A program made the position numbers and the translations under genes. Source: Isoperla grammatica (Eukaryota > Arthropoda > Insecta > Plecoptera > Perlodidae). From it: a stretch of DNA of 64,000 bases. The notes beneath the pieces are model-generated. The model was given only the letters and a program-made list of their open reading frames with translations, did not search any database and was not told the origin of the DNA. This document shows positions 1 to 10,705 of the stretch, piece after piece. Every line of letters begins with the position of its first letter. The stretch's first letter is position 1. Where the stretch lies: the NCBI GenBank assembly GCA_945910005.1, contig OX246744.1:7419368-7483367 (forward strand). Reading direction: 5' to 3'.

Positions 1-1458
1 TTGCAAAACCACCAAACTCTCCACGAAAACTCTTTTTAATCACATTGTAAAGTAGAACAGGTAAACATCGCTTATCCACTTCACAAAAGGAATTTCAGAA
101 AAAAAATCCAAATGAAATCAGCACGATATTACAAAATGAAAACCGCCCAGTCGACGACAAGTATAAATACCACCGCACGCAATTTTCGTATCACACTCTG
201 CACGCACGATTCTTGTATTTTTACGAGTGCGAAATATGCATATACGCAAAATTAAAACCATCTACATATAGTTTTTCTCTTCGCTCTGCATACAAATGAA
301 TTAAAAAAAAAAAAAAAAAAAAAAAACACCTCATATCGGCTTTGTACGCGCACAACAGAACTCTGGGTGATGATATTATATAATTATTATTGTTTGACTA
401 ACATGATTTAATGAAACCGTGGAACCACGTCCAAACGATATTTCATCCACTCGCACCCGCACAAAAACCGAGGAAATAATAGCAGAGCAAAATATTTGTA
501 CGCTTGTATAAAAACAAACAGTTTTTTTTGTTCGTATCTATCTCTACACAGAGGTCCCACACACACAAACATACGTACATTCCTTTGAAACTGTAGCGCT
601 TTGATCATTTTCTATATAATGCCAGTGGCTATTTTTCATTTTGTTTATTTGTGTGCGCATACAATTCGAACGAGATCCACCTAATTGATGTTTTAAATCA
701 AACTCGAGGCAATTGTGATACCTGCCAAATTGTTTTTCGAATTACCACGGGCGTTTTCACCATATTAACTGGTGTTGTTTAATTTTTAATTGAAATTAAA
801 TGTACGTTATTGATATAACAAATAAAAGAGGTAATTTATGATGAAAAACAATAATTTTATTTACGAGTTTCAGGGAGCGATTATCATTTATCTGTTCCAC
901 GATTGATTTTAAAATAATTACAAATATTTAGAATAACTAATTCACTACGTACATTGTTCCCCGCAAGCGGCAAGAATACAGTAAAAAAGGCTCGTTTTTA
1001 AGAGCGGTTTACACATTTATTTTATTTAAGGGTTAACAAAATCAAATCAAGAAACAAAATTATGGCGTTTACTCACTCACTTTATTGTAATTAAGGCCAT
1101 GTGTAGGGCGCAATGCCTTCTTTAGCCTGATGAGTGATGATTGATGATTGATGAATGATAATGAGAAAGGAAGGAGGCCTGGTACTGACACGTAGCCTAC
1201 TCCTGTCGAAAAGTACCAATGGGACCATCGGCTTTACGTCCCATCCAAAAGGACGGTGTAACTTTGACCATCGGTCATATAAGTTCCTCCACTAACCTGG
1301 ACTGCCGAGCAGTTGACGAGAAGAACGAAGCTGTTACACAAGCTTTCGAATCTACTCTAACCAACGGTAACTAGTGTTTCAGAGAAGAGCGGTCACCCAT
1401 CAACCTCCTGACCTAACGCGAGATATATGTTAGAGTGAGTACAAACACATTTACTACA

Positions 1459-1800
1459 GTGCACCTTCACGCCACGACGCTAGATCGCGTTGGCCGTTGT
1501 CTCCAGCGCTACTACAGTTGTCCCAAGACTACCTTACACATGCTTTCGTCACAGGCGACTGGCTCGTAGCCAATCAGCGATAGGTATTGGCGCTGGTGTG
1601 TCTCGGGCGGTTCGCCGGTTGGCTACGACTGCCCCGGATGTGACGAAAGCAGATGTAAAGTAATCTTGGGTCCACTATACCACTACAATAACAACCCCGG
1701 AAACACCTTGACTAGTGCACCTTCACGCCACGACGCTAGATCGCGTTGCCCGCGCTACTACCACCATAATAACAACACCGGCAATATTTCCGGCTCCTCT
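1459..1800 (+). repeat. 88-bp tandem repeat in copy A, two units split by a MITE
   Basis: Two units built around CACGCCACGACGCTAGATCG and CCGGAAACACC start near 1461 and 1714. A MITE (1513-1679) interrupts the first. The matching stretch in copy B has three uninterrupted units. Confidence 0.8.
1513..1679. mobile_element. 167-bp TA-target MITE, copy 1
   Basis: Terminal inverted repeats read TACAGTTGTCCCAAGA on the left and TATAGTGGACCCAAGA as reverse complement on the right, and continue inward through TGCTTTCGTCACA. The paralogous site in copy B has no insertion (GCGCTACCACTAC), which delimits the element and fits a TA target duplication. No internal coding capacity. A Tc1/mariner-type transposase would fit a TA target, but that is inference. 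An identical-length copy lies at 36603-36769. Confidence 0.88.
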
Positions 1801-2163
1801 AGGGATTCCCTGCCAGCCGCCACCGCCGCTTATACTCCTAGTTCGACGCTCTCCCGACCGATATCGTTATTACAAGGCCACGAGGGAGTAGAAACACTGC
1901 CGGCTGGATACTATACCGATGTCCCCAAAGTGCTCGCGTGCATTTAGATATTGGAGTGCTTTGCGCGGATCAACGAACCTCATGGCCACGGTTGGTTTTA
2001 TGTGAATGGAGAACATAATCGGGGTTGAAGTTTAAACGCAATAATATTTACACTACCAACGTATAACAGTGAAATTCACTAGAGAGGACAATCTGGTGGT
2101 AGTTTCTATAAGCTCGATATTGAGTAGATAGAACTGGAAAGTCATATCGAACACTCAAAATAG

Positions 2164-2297
2164 ACTAGATGCATTCTGGTGGTGAGAAAATGAACTTTTA
2201 TGAGGAGGCGTTTGGATGTGAATTGTTCATTTTTGTTATATTGTTAAATCGTCAATGGCGCAGATAAGGAGGCTGCTTAGCAGCGCTATCTATGTCT
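2164..2297 (+). repeat. Dispersed ~130-bp repeat, copy 1 (copy A)
   Basis: Begins near GATGCATTCTGGTGG, continues through TTGTTCATTTTTGTT and ATGGCGCAGATAA, and ends at CAGCGCTATCTATG. Other copies are at 15350-15481, 46028-46668 (interrupted) and 52818-52930. Confidence 0.75.
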
Positions 2298-2399
2298 ACT
2301 TAAGTGGGTCATTTAACTTAAACTAGCAAACAAAGTTGTTATTCCATAAGAACGAATGCTAACATTAGTGTGTTTACTACTTAAATTACCCACTTAAGT
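2298..2399. mobile_element. 102-bp hairpin MITE
   Basis: Ends ACTTAAGTGGGT and ACCCACTTAAGT are inverted, with further pairing inward (TTTAACTTAAACTAG versus TTACTACTTAAA). The copy B equivalent at 15482-15583 has the same length. Confidence 0.75.
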
Positions 2400-3389
2400 A
2401 ACAAGTGAAGACGACGTTTAATTAAAGCACATTCAGGAATTGCAAGATGGCCGCCACGAGCATTATATTAATAGACCCTATCCTATTCTACGCATATATA
2501 CTGACGGAGTAGCCATATTACCGCCTTCTTAGCTACCCTAAAGGCAGCTACTCAAATATTTGTTTACCAAAAACTTCTAGACAAGTATTCGCCATGATTT
2601 ACTTTTCGGCTATTATCACATAACCTCAAAACTAGGTCTGCGTCCATACAATCATAACAACTCAGCCGACGGACATCGAAAAAAGAAAATATTTCGTCGG
2701 AAAATCGTGCACACACAACGTGAAACTTCCTTTCATTTTTACCCCTTTCAGTTTCACTCGTCGGCTGCATAATTTAGCAACCGCGCTGCCACACAAAGCG
2801 CACATTTCGGTTGAAAACTTCACAACCAAACAAAATTCATGATGTTGACGGACTTTCAACGCTGTCTGTCAAAACAGTAAACACATGTTAACGTACACAT
2901 GCAGCCTTTGAATCCATATCATTCATCTATGACAGCAGACGAAGCATACGTGCGCTCGAAGTTAAATGAGATGCCCCACGCGGTTTGATTTGTAAAATAT
3001 TCATGAAACTTTGCTGAACGAAAAAAGAAACATCACAAATCATTTTTATAAACTGTTTGGCCGGGACATATGCCCTCAAAATCACTTATTTTCATCAAAA
3101 GTTAGTGTGCACTAGGCTGAGTGTAAAATTTGAAATTCCGTAAAGGATTGTAGTATGTTCTTTCAACAACACATTTGTTCATCATCTATGACTATTCTGA
3201 AAAAAAAATATCTGTGATAACTTATGTAAACTTTCGTCTACCAATACCAAATTTTGTATTTGTGTGCGCGTTTTGTACCGGTGGAAGAAATCGTACCGTA
3301 AAAGTTATCACGGATAATTATTTTCAAGAATAATTATTAGGTAATGAACAAAAAAAACTGGTAAGTTGGACTTGGTTAAAGATTTGGGC

Positions 3390-3708
3390 TATAGGCTTCT
3401 TTCAAGATTGCTTTACAACAATGAAACAAATGAAATGAATCGATGGACAAACAACAAGCTGCCAAACAATTTAATATTCTGATTTTGAAAACAAATCTTC
3501 AAAACAAAGAAGAAACATACAAAACTTTCACAACTTGGTTGCCCATCATTAAACGTTTTTAACTGGTGAGCAGTTACTATCGCCATACCTCGTTTTCTTC
3601 ATAATGTTGCAATTTTATTATTTTGACAGCTCGTTATTTGTCCATCAGTTCGATTTATTTGTTACATTGTTGTAGTTCGGCTGTGACGTCAGTTGCAAGT
3701 TCCCTATA
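3390..3708. mobile_element. ~320-bp MITE with TATAGGG-type ends, copy 1
   Basis: Ends read TATAGGC and CCTATA. An inner ~50-bp inverted repeat begins CAACAATGAAACAAATGAA and returns near 3625-3675. The right end carries GTGACGTCAGTTG. Homologues are at 16871-17189, 45707-46024 and 52062-52382, all 318-321 bp, which supports these boundaries. Confidence 0.85.
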
Positions 3709-3944
3709 GGTAGTGTACCTAACATCATGATCGACTAACTGTCGAGGCAAAATTTTTAGTCGCGCGACAGCTGTCTATTCACTGATTGATCCTCCTAGCA
3801 AGAATGTGTTACGAGTTCACCAGCCGCCACTGTTGGTGTAAAACCACAAGAGTGTCGTTTTGTTTTCTGTTGTTGGCAAGGAGATTCAATTGTCTTGTTT
3901 TGTCTGGTTAGAAGTAGCGAACATCACATCCAGGGAGCGACAAC

Positions 3945-4221
3945 CCATGGATTTATAATAGTACCTACGGTACTGGATGTCTAGCTCTGTAGTAAGCGGT
4001 GATCGTATAAAGTGCAGTGAGATTTGCAATGCATTATGGGTGGCAGGCATTTTGTTCCTGGTTGTCAATGTCAAGGACAGCTGTTAATTGTTGTTTCGTT
4101 ATTGTTTGAGTTAATTGTTACGCCTAGTAACATGTTTACAAATATCAAATCGTCGTGTTTTTGTTTTCTTTGTTTTCTTTGGTGTTTGATTAAAGAAATA
4201 CGATATAAAAATTAAGTTAAA
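3945..4221. other. Unique spacer after copy A
   Basis: Holds a weak inverted repeat (ACATCCAG at 3925 against CTGGATGT near 3973) and T-rich sequence. No gene is seen. Confidence 0.5.
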
Positions 4222-4381
4222 CTATAGACCTAGGCCTAGGAGGCCCTATAGACCTAGGGCCTAGGCTTAGGAGGCCCTATAGGCCTAGGCCTAGGAGGCC
4301 CTATAGGACTAGGCCCTAGGCCTAGGAGGCCCTATAGGACTAGGCCCTAGGCCTAGGAGGCCCTCTAGGCCTAGGGCCTAG
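4222..4381. repeat. Short palindromic tandem array (CCTAGG/GGCC-rich)
   Basis: About six imperfect units of 24-31 bp, each built from CCTAGG, TAGGCCTA and AGGCCCTATAG. The array is GC-rich and nearly self-complementary inside AT-rich DNA. Confidence 0.85.
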
Positions 4382-4575
4382 CACTTCAGTGGAAGTCTAT
4401 GAGCCTACATTAATTTTGTATTTTTCAAAATTCGAGTGCAAAAATCTAAACGTTAAATACACATTAGACTATCCGTAGAATAATAATTGCTTGACGGTCG
4501 CGTGAAAAACCTCCACGAGAAATAACCGGGCTAGCGACTACGATGCTAATTTCGTCACCAGTTTTGACAGATCAC

Positions 4576-4775
4576 NNNNNNNNNNNNNNNNNNNNNNNNN
4601 NNNNNNNNNNNNNNNNNNNNNNNNNNNNNNNNNNNNNNNNNNNNNNNNNNNNNNNNNNNNNNNNNNNNNNNNNNNNNNNNNNNNNNNNNNNNNNNNNNNN
4701 NNNNNNNNNNNNNNNNNNNNNNNNNNNNNNNNNNNNNNNNNNNNNNNNNNNNNNNNNNNNNNNNNNNNNNNNNNN
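4576..4775. other. Assembly gap 1 (200 N)
   Basis: Exactly 200 undetermined bases, a size typical of a placeholder. Frames running through it are meaningless. Confidence 0.99.
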
Positions 4776-4820
4776 CAGATATTTTAACACGGCGATGAAA
4801 CATCTTCTCCACTCATTAAT

Positions 4821-4969
4821 CTTTGGTCAAACTTATTGAATTCAAGGACAAAAAAGCATCAATTAATAGAAGCTACATTTTTGCAGTTTTTTAACAAACT
4901 GTTCTCGATTCGCTTTTGTTCTTGAATTCGATAAGTTTGCCGAAAGTATTGAGTCGTGTAATGTCGGCA
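4821..4969. mobile_element. MITE relic, left end truncated
   Basis: TTGGTCAAACTTATTGAATT on the left pairs with AATTCGATAAGTTTGCC on the right, and the right end continues through GAGTCGTGTAATGTCGGC. The outer left terminal repeat is missing. A complete copy is at 42823-42996. Confidence 0.75.
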
Positions 4970-5487
4970 TAAATTAGTTTTTCTTCCATCCTCTAATCTC
5001 CTCAGAGATCACATGACCTAGGTTTCGAGTACGTCGTACAAACTCCAAAAAAACAACAACAAATCATGAATTTTCAATATTTACTTCGCGCGAGAAAAGT
5101 CGAAGATTGTGGTGGTAGTTTCACGTAACGACCGCCAGGTTTCTCAGGGTCGAGCGACCCCAGAGCCATCTAGCGGCTAGTTTAGTTCCTAAAAAAGCGG
5201 TAAACACAAACATCTCCGCGCGGAGTTCTGATCAATAATGTGTGCTAGCAGGAACTAAATCTAGTGCGATCCCCCCACCCCACACACACTTGGCATTCAT
5301 TATTAACGTATTAACAACTTTGTCTGTGTAGATCGACTGCAGGGATAGTAGATAGACCGCTTGAAACATTCATGGGCCGAACGAGGTAAAGGTTAGGTCA
5401 CGCAAGCTTACAGTGTTCACGAGAGATAGCACCACTGTGCACTAGACATATTATATAACAACCTTTGGGTAAACTTATATACAATAT
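4970..5487. other. No gene or clear repeat recognised
   Basis: AT-rich sequence with a short GC-richer patch near 5130-5180 (GGGTCGAGCGACCC). No supported feature. Confidence 0.4.
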
Positions 5488-5637
5488 TTAGGGCCGGTTT
5501 TACAATCTCCTAATAAGAAAGTAATTTGTAGCAATTAAGCTATTTGGAGGATTTCAAGGGTTTTGATTGATGGTTGCCATGGAGAAAACAAGCTAGTTGA
5601 CGAATACATTTTTATTTAGGAGGTTGACTGGACCTTA
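5488..5637. mobile_element. Tourist-like MITE with TTA target duplication, copy 1
   Basis: Inverted ends GGGCCGGTTTTACAATCTCC and GGAGGTTGACTGGACC are flanked by TTA on both sides (5488-5490 and 5635-5637). A homologue in the opposite orientation at 47651-47796 is also flanked by TTA. Three-base TWA duplications and GGGCC ends fit the PIF/Harbinger group, which is family inference. No coding capacity. Confidence 0.83.
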
Positions 5638-5999
5638 GTACCATTTCTGTGTTATTTCATGGAGTAAATAACTATTTTTTGTGGAGAAACAAATAAGTAT
5701 TTTTGGAAACAAGTATGAAAAATGAAAATTTTGAAATTTCTATATGATCTTATTTAGGACTTTTTTCGTTGCATTGTTGGTACTGATATTTTCAAATTAT
5801 GTGGGCACAATCTTAGTTTTATTTACTTGTCCATTCGTCTTCTATAATAAAATTATATTATAATGTTTATTTTTGTATCATTTTAACCAGACTAAACGTC
5901 GTACCTACCAGCACTCAAGCAAGTGTTACTACAACTTCGAAGATTGTCTGAAGAAGCGATAGTTTTAGAGAAAATAAAAGTGTTATAGTTCTCTTACAA

Positions 6000-6133
6000 C
6001 AACTTCGGTAATGCTTTCGTCATAAATCGGTGACATGTTTACGGTCTCGGCCAACCCGAGCAGGTATTTGAATTAGCCACGGCCGCTGGTTGGCTGCCGC
6101 TCACCCACCTGTGACGGAAGCATTACCGAAGAT
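6000..6133. mobile_element. MITE related to the TGCTTTCGTCA group
   Basis: Ends ACTTCGGTAATGCTTTCGTC and TGACGGAAGCATTACCGAAG are near-perfect inverted repeats. The inner TGCTTTCGTCA is shared with the 167-bp MITEs, though the outer bases differ. Confidence 0.8.
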
Positions 6134-6649
6134 GATGTACGATGACTATACCTTCCGTGCATACTGTGCAATCTTACCTGAGAGAGACTATCGATAGCCA
6201 CTTGACCAAGAAGCAGAGCCGGACCCCCGCAGGGGTGGATTTACTACAGCCGGAAATAACACGCGAATTATTAACTACCCCCTCCCCCCCAAACAACCCC
6301 CCTCCCTCTACCCCTGAAAGGCGCGTTCTACCGGCCACTCGCAGCAGTTTCTTCCAGCGCGCCGCGCGGACGAGGCTTTTGTTCAAAATAACACATTTCT
6401 GTATCGGGTATATTCATATATTGCGCATGGTGGCCACACTGGAGGCCACAATGATTATATTATTTTTTCCTACAATTTTTTTGTTTCTTCATGTTCTTTC
6501 TTATTTGCATACTATTTCCACTTCATTTGATTTTATTTCATTTCTCAATTATTTTTTCTTGTACTTGATTATATTTTATATAGTTCAGTAGTTTGTTTTG
6601 TTTTTGTTGTAATTGTTATTTATGATTTCATTACTTTTAATTGTTTGCA
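6134..6649. other. Probable retroelement body upstream of a 3' tail, unclassified
   Basis: A 149-codon frame (6142-6591) starts inside the MITE flank and ends in an extremely T-rich, low-complexity hydrophobic stretch. It matches no domain I know. The position directly upstream of the tail at 6650 suggests non-coding 3' retroelement sequence. Confidence 0.35.
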
Positions 6650-6733
6650 TAGCTTAGTTTTGTTTAAGGTCCTCCTTTGTAAATCAGTTTTTATAACTGG
6701 ATAGGATATACATTAAATAAATAAATAAATAAA
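6650..6733 (+). mobile_element. Retroelement 3' tail, family T2 (hairpin plus AAATAAAT tail)
   Basis: AAGGTCCTCCTTTGTAAATC is followed by CAGTTTTTATAACTG, a stem-loop, then GGATATACATT and an (AAAT)n tail. The same 3' module occurs in each full unit at 41.2-42.5 kb and in reverse at 51382-51431 and 61481-61551. No reverse transcriptase is present. Confidence 0.8.
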
Positions 6734-7328
6734 ATGTCATGTGATTGGTAGCTCATTGTTACCTACTATGTTTCATCTGGCATTTGGTTGAAGTTCAACT
6801 GTTCTCCAACTTTGAATTGCCATTATTACCGAAAACCAATTTAAATAAACTCTCTAAGTGCTCTTAGCCACTCTTTTTGTTGTTTACAACGGCCCACATA
6901 ATCATTTCCGTAAACTTTATAGGGGGATATACGTGTTCAAACTCTCATATTTCCCCGTTTACAATATATTTGTTTTTTATTGACAGCTAAATGAAACTTG
7001 ATATAGTATTATAGGTAGCCTCCAATATGGCCGATGTGACGTCACGTGAATACTCTCTATAGAGAGACACGATCAGATTCTTCGGGCACGCACGCACGAG
7101 TCTCGTTGAGATCCTATCCGAGACTTGAATTGAAACATATGTTTTCAATCGGCGGAGCCCTTCAGTCGGGAGCCGTCACATCTTGCGGCACGTAGACACC
7201 CATTGAGGTGGAACGGCTGTGGAACGCGAGAACTCTTTTGGGGCGCCGTCAAATTGACCCCCCCACTATGAAGTCAACTTCATTCCACTTTATTCCAAAT
7301 TCGACTTCATTCCAAATTATTATCTCAA
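6734..7328. other. Intergenic DNA containing a MITE right end
   Basis: Around 7020-7075 there is ATATGGCCGATGTGACGTCA followed by CGTGAATACTCTCTATAG, matching other element ends in this window (for example 8610-8660). No left partner was resolved and no gene is seen. Confidence 0.5.
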
Positions 7329-7605
7329 TCGTTTGTGCACGAACTAGTTTTTTTTGTGCACATTTGATTCTTAAGATATAACATTTTTTCCGGGGGGGGT
7401 GTACTTGACGAACAGCCCCCCCTTATGTCAAATGTTAACATTTTCTGTTACGGATCGTTTGTGCATCGTTAGTGCACGTACTAGTTTTGTTTGTGCACAT
7501 TTGATTCTTAAGATATAACATTTTTTCCGGGGAGGGGGGGGGGGCAACTTGCCGATCAGCCCCCCCCCCCCATGTTGATATTTTCTGGTGTGGATCGTTT
7601 GTGCA
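7329..7605 (+). repeat. Two ~138-bp direct repeats with G-run/C-run hairpins
   Basis: GTGCACATTTGATTCTTAAG and TAACATTTTTTCCGGGG occur twice, 138 bp apart. In each unit the G-run is followed ~20 bp later by a C-run, so each could fold into a G:C stem. A third partial unit starts at GGATCGTTTGTGCAG near 7591. Confidence 0.8.
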
Positions 7606-8197
7606 GTTCCATCAACATCCGGTATCATGACTATATTCACCTTTAGAAAATTTCCAATTCCCAAACCACGAATAAAATATTCCTGGCTACGCGACTATTG
7701 TAATATATATAGTTAGTCACTTGAAGAGGGGCAAGTATAATACAGCCACTATACTCGAGAAAATGTAAAAGTTGTTTTATAAAATATTCGTAAAAGTTTC
7801 TTTACCATCTATCCCCTTCCAGTATTCAAAATTTAACAAATTAAAACCACTTAAGAAGTCTTTAGTAATATTAAAACAAATTTTTGCAAAACGAAAACAA
7901 AACGATACACCTCGTTTTCAGCCAGCCTGAAAAGTTGTTGTAGGACTCTTTTTCAAGAACTCGGTTTTATTAAAAACTTCACAAATCTTTTCTTCTTCTT
8001 CTTCTTCGATGTTCAGCTCCAATTAAAATTGGACTGATTAATTTCACTTTGTAAAGTTACCCGTCGGCCATATTGAAATAACTTTAGAGCTGCTTACACT
8101 GGACATATTCTACTTTCATTTGTGGCGTCTTACTCAAGCTACTTTTAAGGAGAGTTAGTCTCATATAAAAACCACGCGGAATAAAACTGTTTTTTTT
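7606..8197. other. No gene, minor microsatellite
   Basis: AT-rich DNA with a short (TTC)n at 7988-8008. Nothing else supported. Confidence 0.45.
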
Positions 8198-8220
8198 GGG
8201 GGGGGGGGGGGGGGGGGGGG
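8198..8220 (+). repeat. Poly-G tract of 23
   Basis: Uninterrupted G-run preceded by eight T. Such runs are error-prone to sequence, so the length is approximate. Confidence 0.9.
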
Positions 8221-8335
8221 TTAAATAAAAACACGAGAACGCTACACAATATTGAAAAAGTCATAAATGAGAATATGAACTACAGTACTAGTTTGCTATT
8301 TCAACTAAAAAGCAGCATAAGAAACTCCCTTGCTT

Positions 8336-8392
8336 GTCTCTTGTCACTCTTACACTCACTCTTTTACACTCTTGTCACTCTTTTAGTGCTCT
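8336..8392 (+). repeat. Imperfect (CACTCTT)n
   Basis: Several TGTCACTCTT and ACACTCTT words in a row. Small degenerate tandem repeat. Confidence 0.6.
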
Positions 8393-8609
8393 ACAATATG
8401 ATCCAAAAACAATAACTTTCTTAAAATTTGCTCGAGAAGAAAAAAAAACAATTTATTGTCAGCTTTCCAACGTATAATTATCAGCTGACAACAACGGCTG
8501 ACTAGCATACAAAAAAAACATAACAATACATAACTGCGTATTCAAATTCTCATATTTCGTGCGATACTCATCTTCAAAATTGCCATCTCAAAAGCAAACT
8601 AACATTTTG

Positions 8610-8880
8610 CCTCCTGTTATAGCCACTGTGACGTCAAGTGAATACACCCTATAGACACATCGTAACATCCGACATAGAAAAAAAGCACCCCCCCTCCCCC
8701 GGACCCCCCAAAAAAAACAACACACAGAACACAAACACAATTAAAATTTTATCCGCCCTACATTTCGTCCGTTCGGCCGGTATCAATAACATTTCGAATT
8801 GGAGCTTCAGTCGGGGAATCGTTTATTCCCTCGAGCTTGTTGGAGGGTGGGGGGAGGGTGGAGGGGGAGGGGGGGGGAAG
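8610..8880. repeat. MITE end and paired C-rich/G-rich arms
   Basis: GTGACGTCAAGTGAATACAC with CCTATAG (8626-8655) is a recurring element end. A C-rich tract (8684-8712) and a G-rich tract (8842-8878) lie ~150 bp apart and are largely complementary. Frames here are artefacts of those tracts. Confidence 0.55.
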
Positions 8881-10267
8881 TAACAACTGGATCGGCTGCA
8901 AATTATTAACAAGCCTGGAAATCAAACGTCTCTCTGCATTGCTCCAGCCAGCCAATAGGCCTCCGACATAGCCGATGGCAGCGCCACTGTTTTTCTCCTA
9001 CCGGCAAAGTCGCGTCCTAACGAGTGTGTAATTTGAAACCGCGCGAAAACTTCGCCTATCTAAATGCATATAATCCAGAACTGTCAGCAGTTGTGTATTT
9101 TCGAATTTTAACATTATCTTGTATGCGTTTAAGCCGTGGAAAGTTACCTTACGAGAGATATCATGTAGGCCTAATAGATTTTGCAGACTATAGATTTAAA
9201 GACGGACAATGCGAGGTAAGAGGGCGAGTTTTGTCTGGCAGTAAAAAGTGTTCAAAACTCGCACCGTTCATTTACAAAACTACGCGGGTAATAGTCACTA
9301 GTCACTGTAGGGTTAAGGCTTATATTTCCGTGTATCAAATGTAATATAGCTCCTAGCCTAGGCCTACTTCAAATCCAAAGACATAGACAGTCACAAAGTC
9401 ACCTGTCAGATCAATGTACAATGTAACCATTATGAGTTCATAATGCATGACGGGTAGGCCTAGACCTTTGATGTGTAGGCCTACACTTTGTTTAGTAAAA
9501 TTAGATTAGGACACTTGAACACCAAAAGTAACCAAACCTGTAATTCTTAATACAAAATACAGGATAGGCTCTAGTAGGCCAACAGAAAAACTTCTTTCTA
9601 AGAACATTTTTCTATTGGGTGACGACCCAGGCTTTCTCAACCAAATCTTGACTCACCGTACCCTACACTAGGTCCATGCTTCATGGCAGTACATACATGT
9701 TACACGAGCCTATGAGAGAACAACAACACCTTGGCAATATTGATAGTGTGGGAACTGGAAGGTATGATGGACCATCATGTAGGACTATCATGTAGGCCTG
9801 CGTAAATCTTCTTCCCGCCAACAAACTGTTTGCTAGCCTAGGCCTACGCCTAGATTTGGTCAAGATGAACTAGGAATTCTGACAGCTGTTATGAATGTTC
9901 ATGGCGTAGGTCTAAAAAAAGTTAACCAAGATCGGGAATAGGGCTTAATTCTTTAGCAATATGTAATTTTGTATTTTTACAATGTTTACTTTAAAGTACA
10001 TTTGTCTACTAATTATTTACAAAAGGTGTATTGGTTAGGACTAGGCTCCAGTCACTGCAATGACGCCAGACGGGACCAGAAAATGTAAACAAAGTGTTGA
10101 TGCAGTGAGTCAAGTATGATTCTTTTAACAGCTTAAATCCACTGTTGTCTACTGTTCTTTTGCTGTTTTTCATTTGGAAATGCATACATGGATATTGTTT
10201 CATTTCTTGCTGGCGAACACGAGCATCTTCAAGTAGCCATCTTGATGCGCGGGAGCCTCGGAGTTAT
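8881..10267. other. Gene-free stretch enriched in TAGGCCTAC words
   Basis: TAGGCCTA-type words recur at about 9167, 9357, 9459, 9475 and 9840. A 106-codon frame (9024-9344) begins at a GTG, has no recognised domain and no context, so it is not called. Confidence 0.45.
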
Positions 10268-10333
10268 ACAAGGTCCACTAGATCGCTTGTAGCGTGCGCG
10301 CAGCGCGCGCGAGAGTAAATCCAGTAGACCTTG
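10268..10333. repeat. Hairpin around a GCGC-rich loop
   Basis: CAAGGTCCACTAGAT pairs with ATCCAGTAGACCTTG. The loop contains GTGCGCGCAGCGCGCGCG. Confidence 0.65.
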
Positions 10334-10705
10334 GGAGTTACACACTCAAAAGGGCACTTTTTCGCCGCTAGAGCGTACCACAGTCTACGTCGGAGGCCTA
10401 TTGAGAGTCTACGCCGATTGCCTCCAAGAGTGAACGAAAATGCTCCTTTAGTCCGAACCACATAAGCTGACGCGACATTGAATGTTAGGTAGGAAGTTTT
10501 TCCATGCATTGCGTTACTTTTCAGAAGTATTAGCTTAAAGTGACGCTTAGGAACAGCCGTGGAACATATTTTTCACTCGAAAGTTAATATATGTAGGTAG
10601 GTTAAAAGTTATAGGTTAGCTCCATTTAGGGCCAGAATGGCTATGCCAGTCGAAAGAGGCTTCGAAATGAGGTCCTCTTCTTTATTCTTTTACTCAGGCA
10701 TTATT

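Larger units (their letters stand above)
1..3944 (+). repeat. Segmental duplication, copy A (cut by window start)
   Basis: This block matches 13288-17430 almost base for base in the same orientation, and similarity stops abruptly after the shared GCGACAAC. Its left limit lies outside the window. It contains poly-A (303-326), an 88-bp repeat unit, a 319-bp MITE and a 102-bp hairpin, all present in both copies. Unlike copy B it carries a 167-bp MITE at 1513-1679 and lacks the element found at 15775-16052. These two insertions plus one 88-bp unit account for the length difference (3944 versus 4143 bp). No credible gene lies in it. Whether the block is a transposon or a genomic tandem duplication is not decided by this sequence. 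Confidence 0.93.

Noticed and set aside
6142..6591. 149-codon forward frame
   Set aside because: Starts in a MITE flank, becomes T-rich low-complexity hydrophobic sequence, shows no domain, and lies upstream of a retroelement tail.
9024..9344. 106-codon frame in slightly GC-richer context
   Set aside because: Begins at GTG rather than ATG, with no domain, no promoter and no neighbouring exon evidence.
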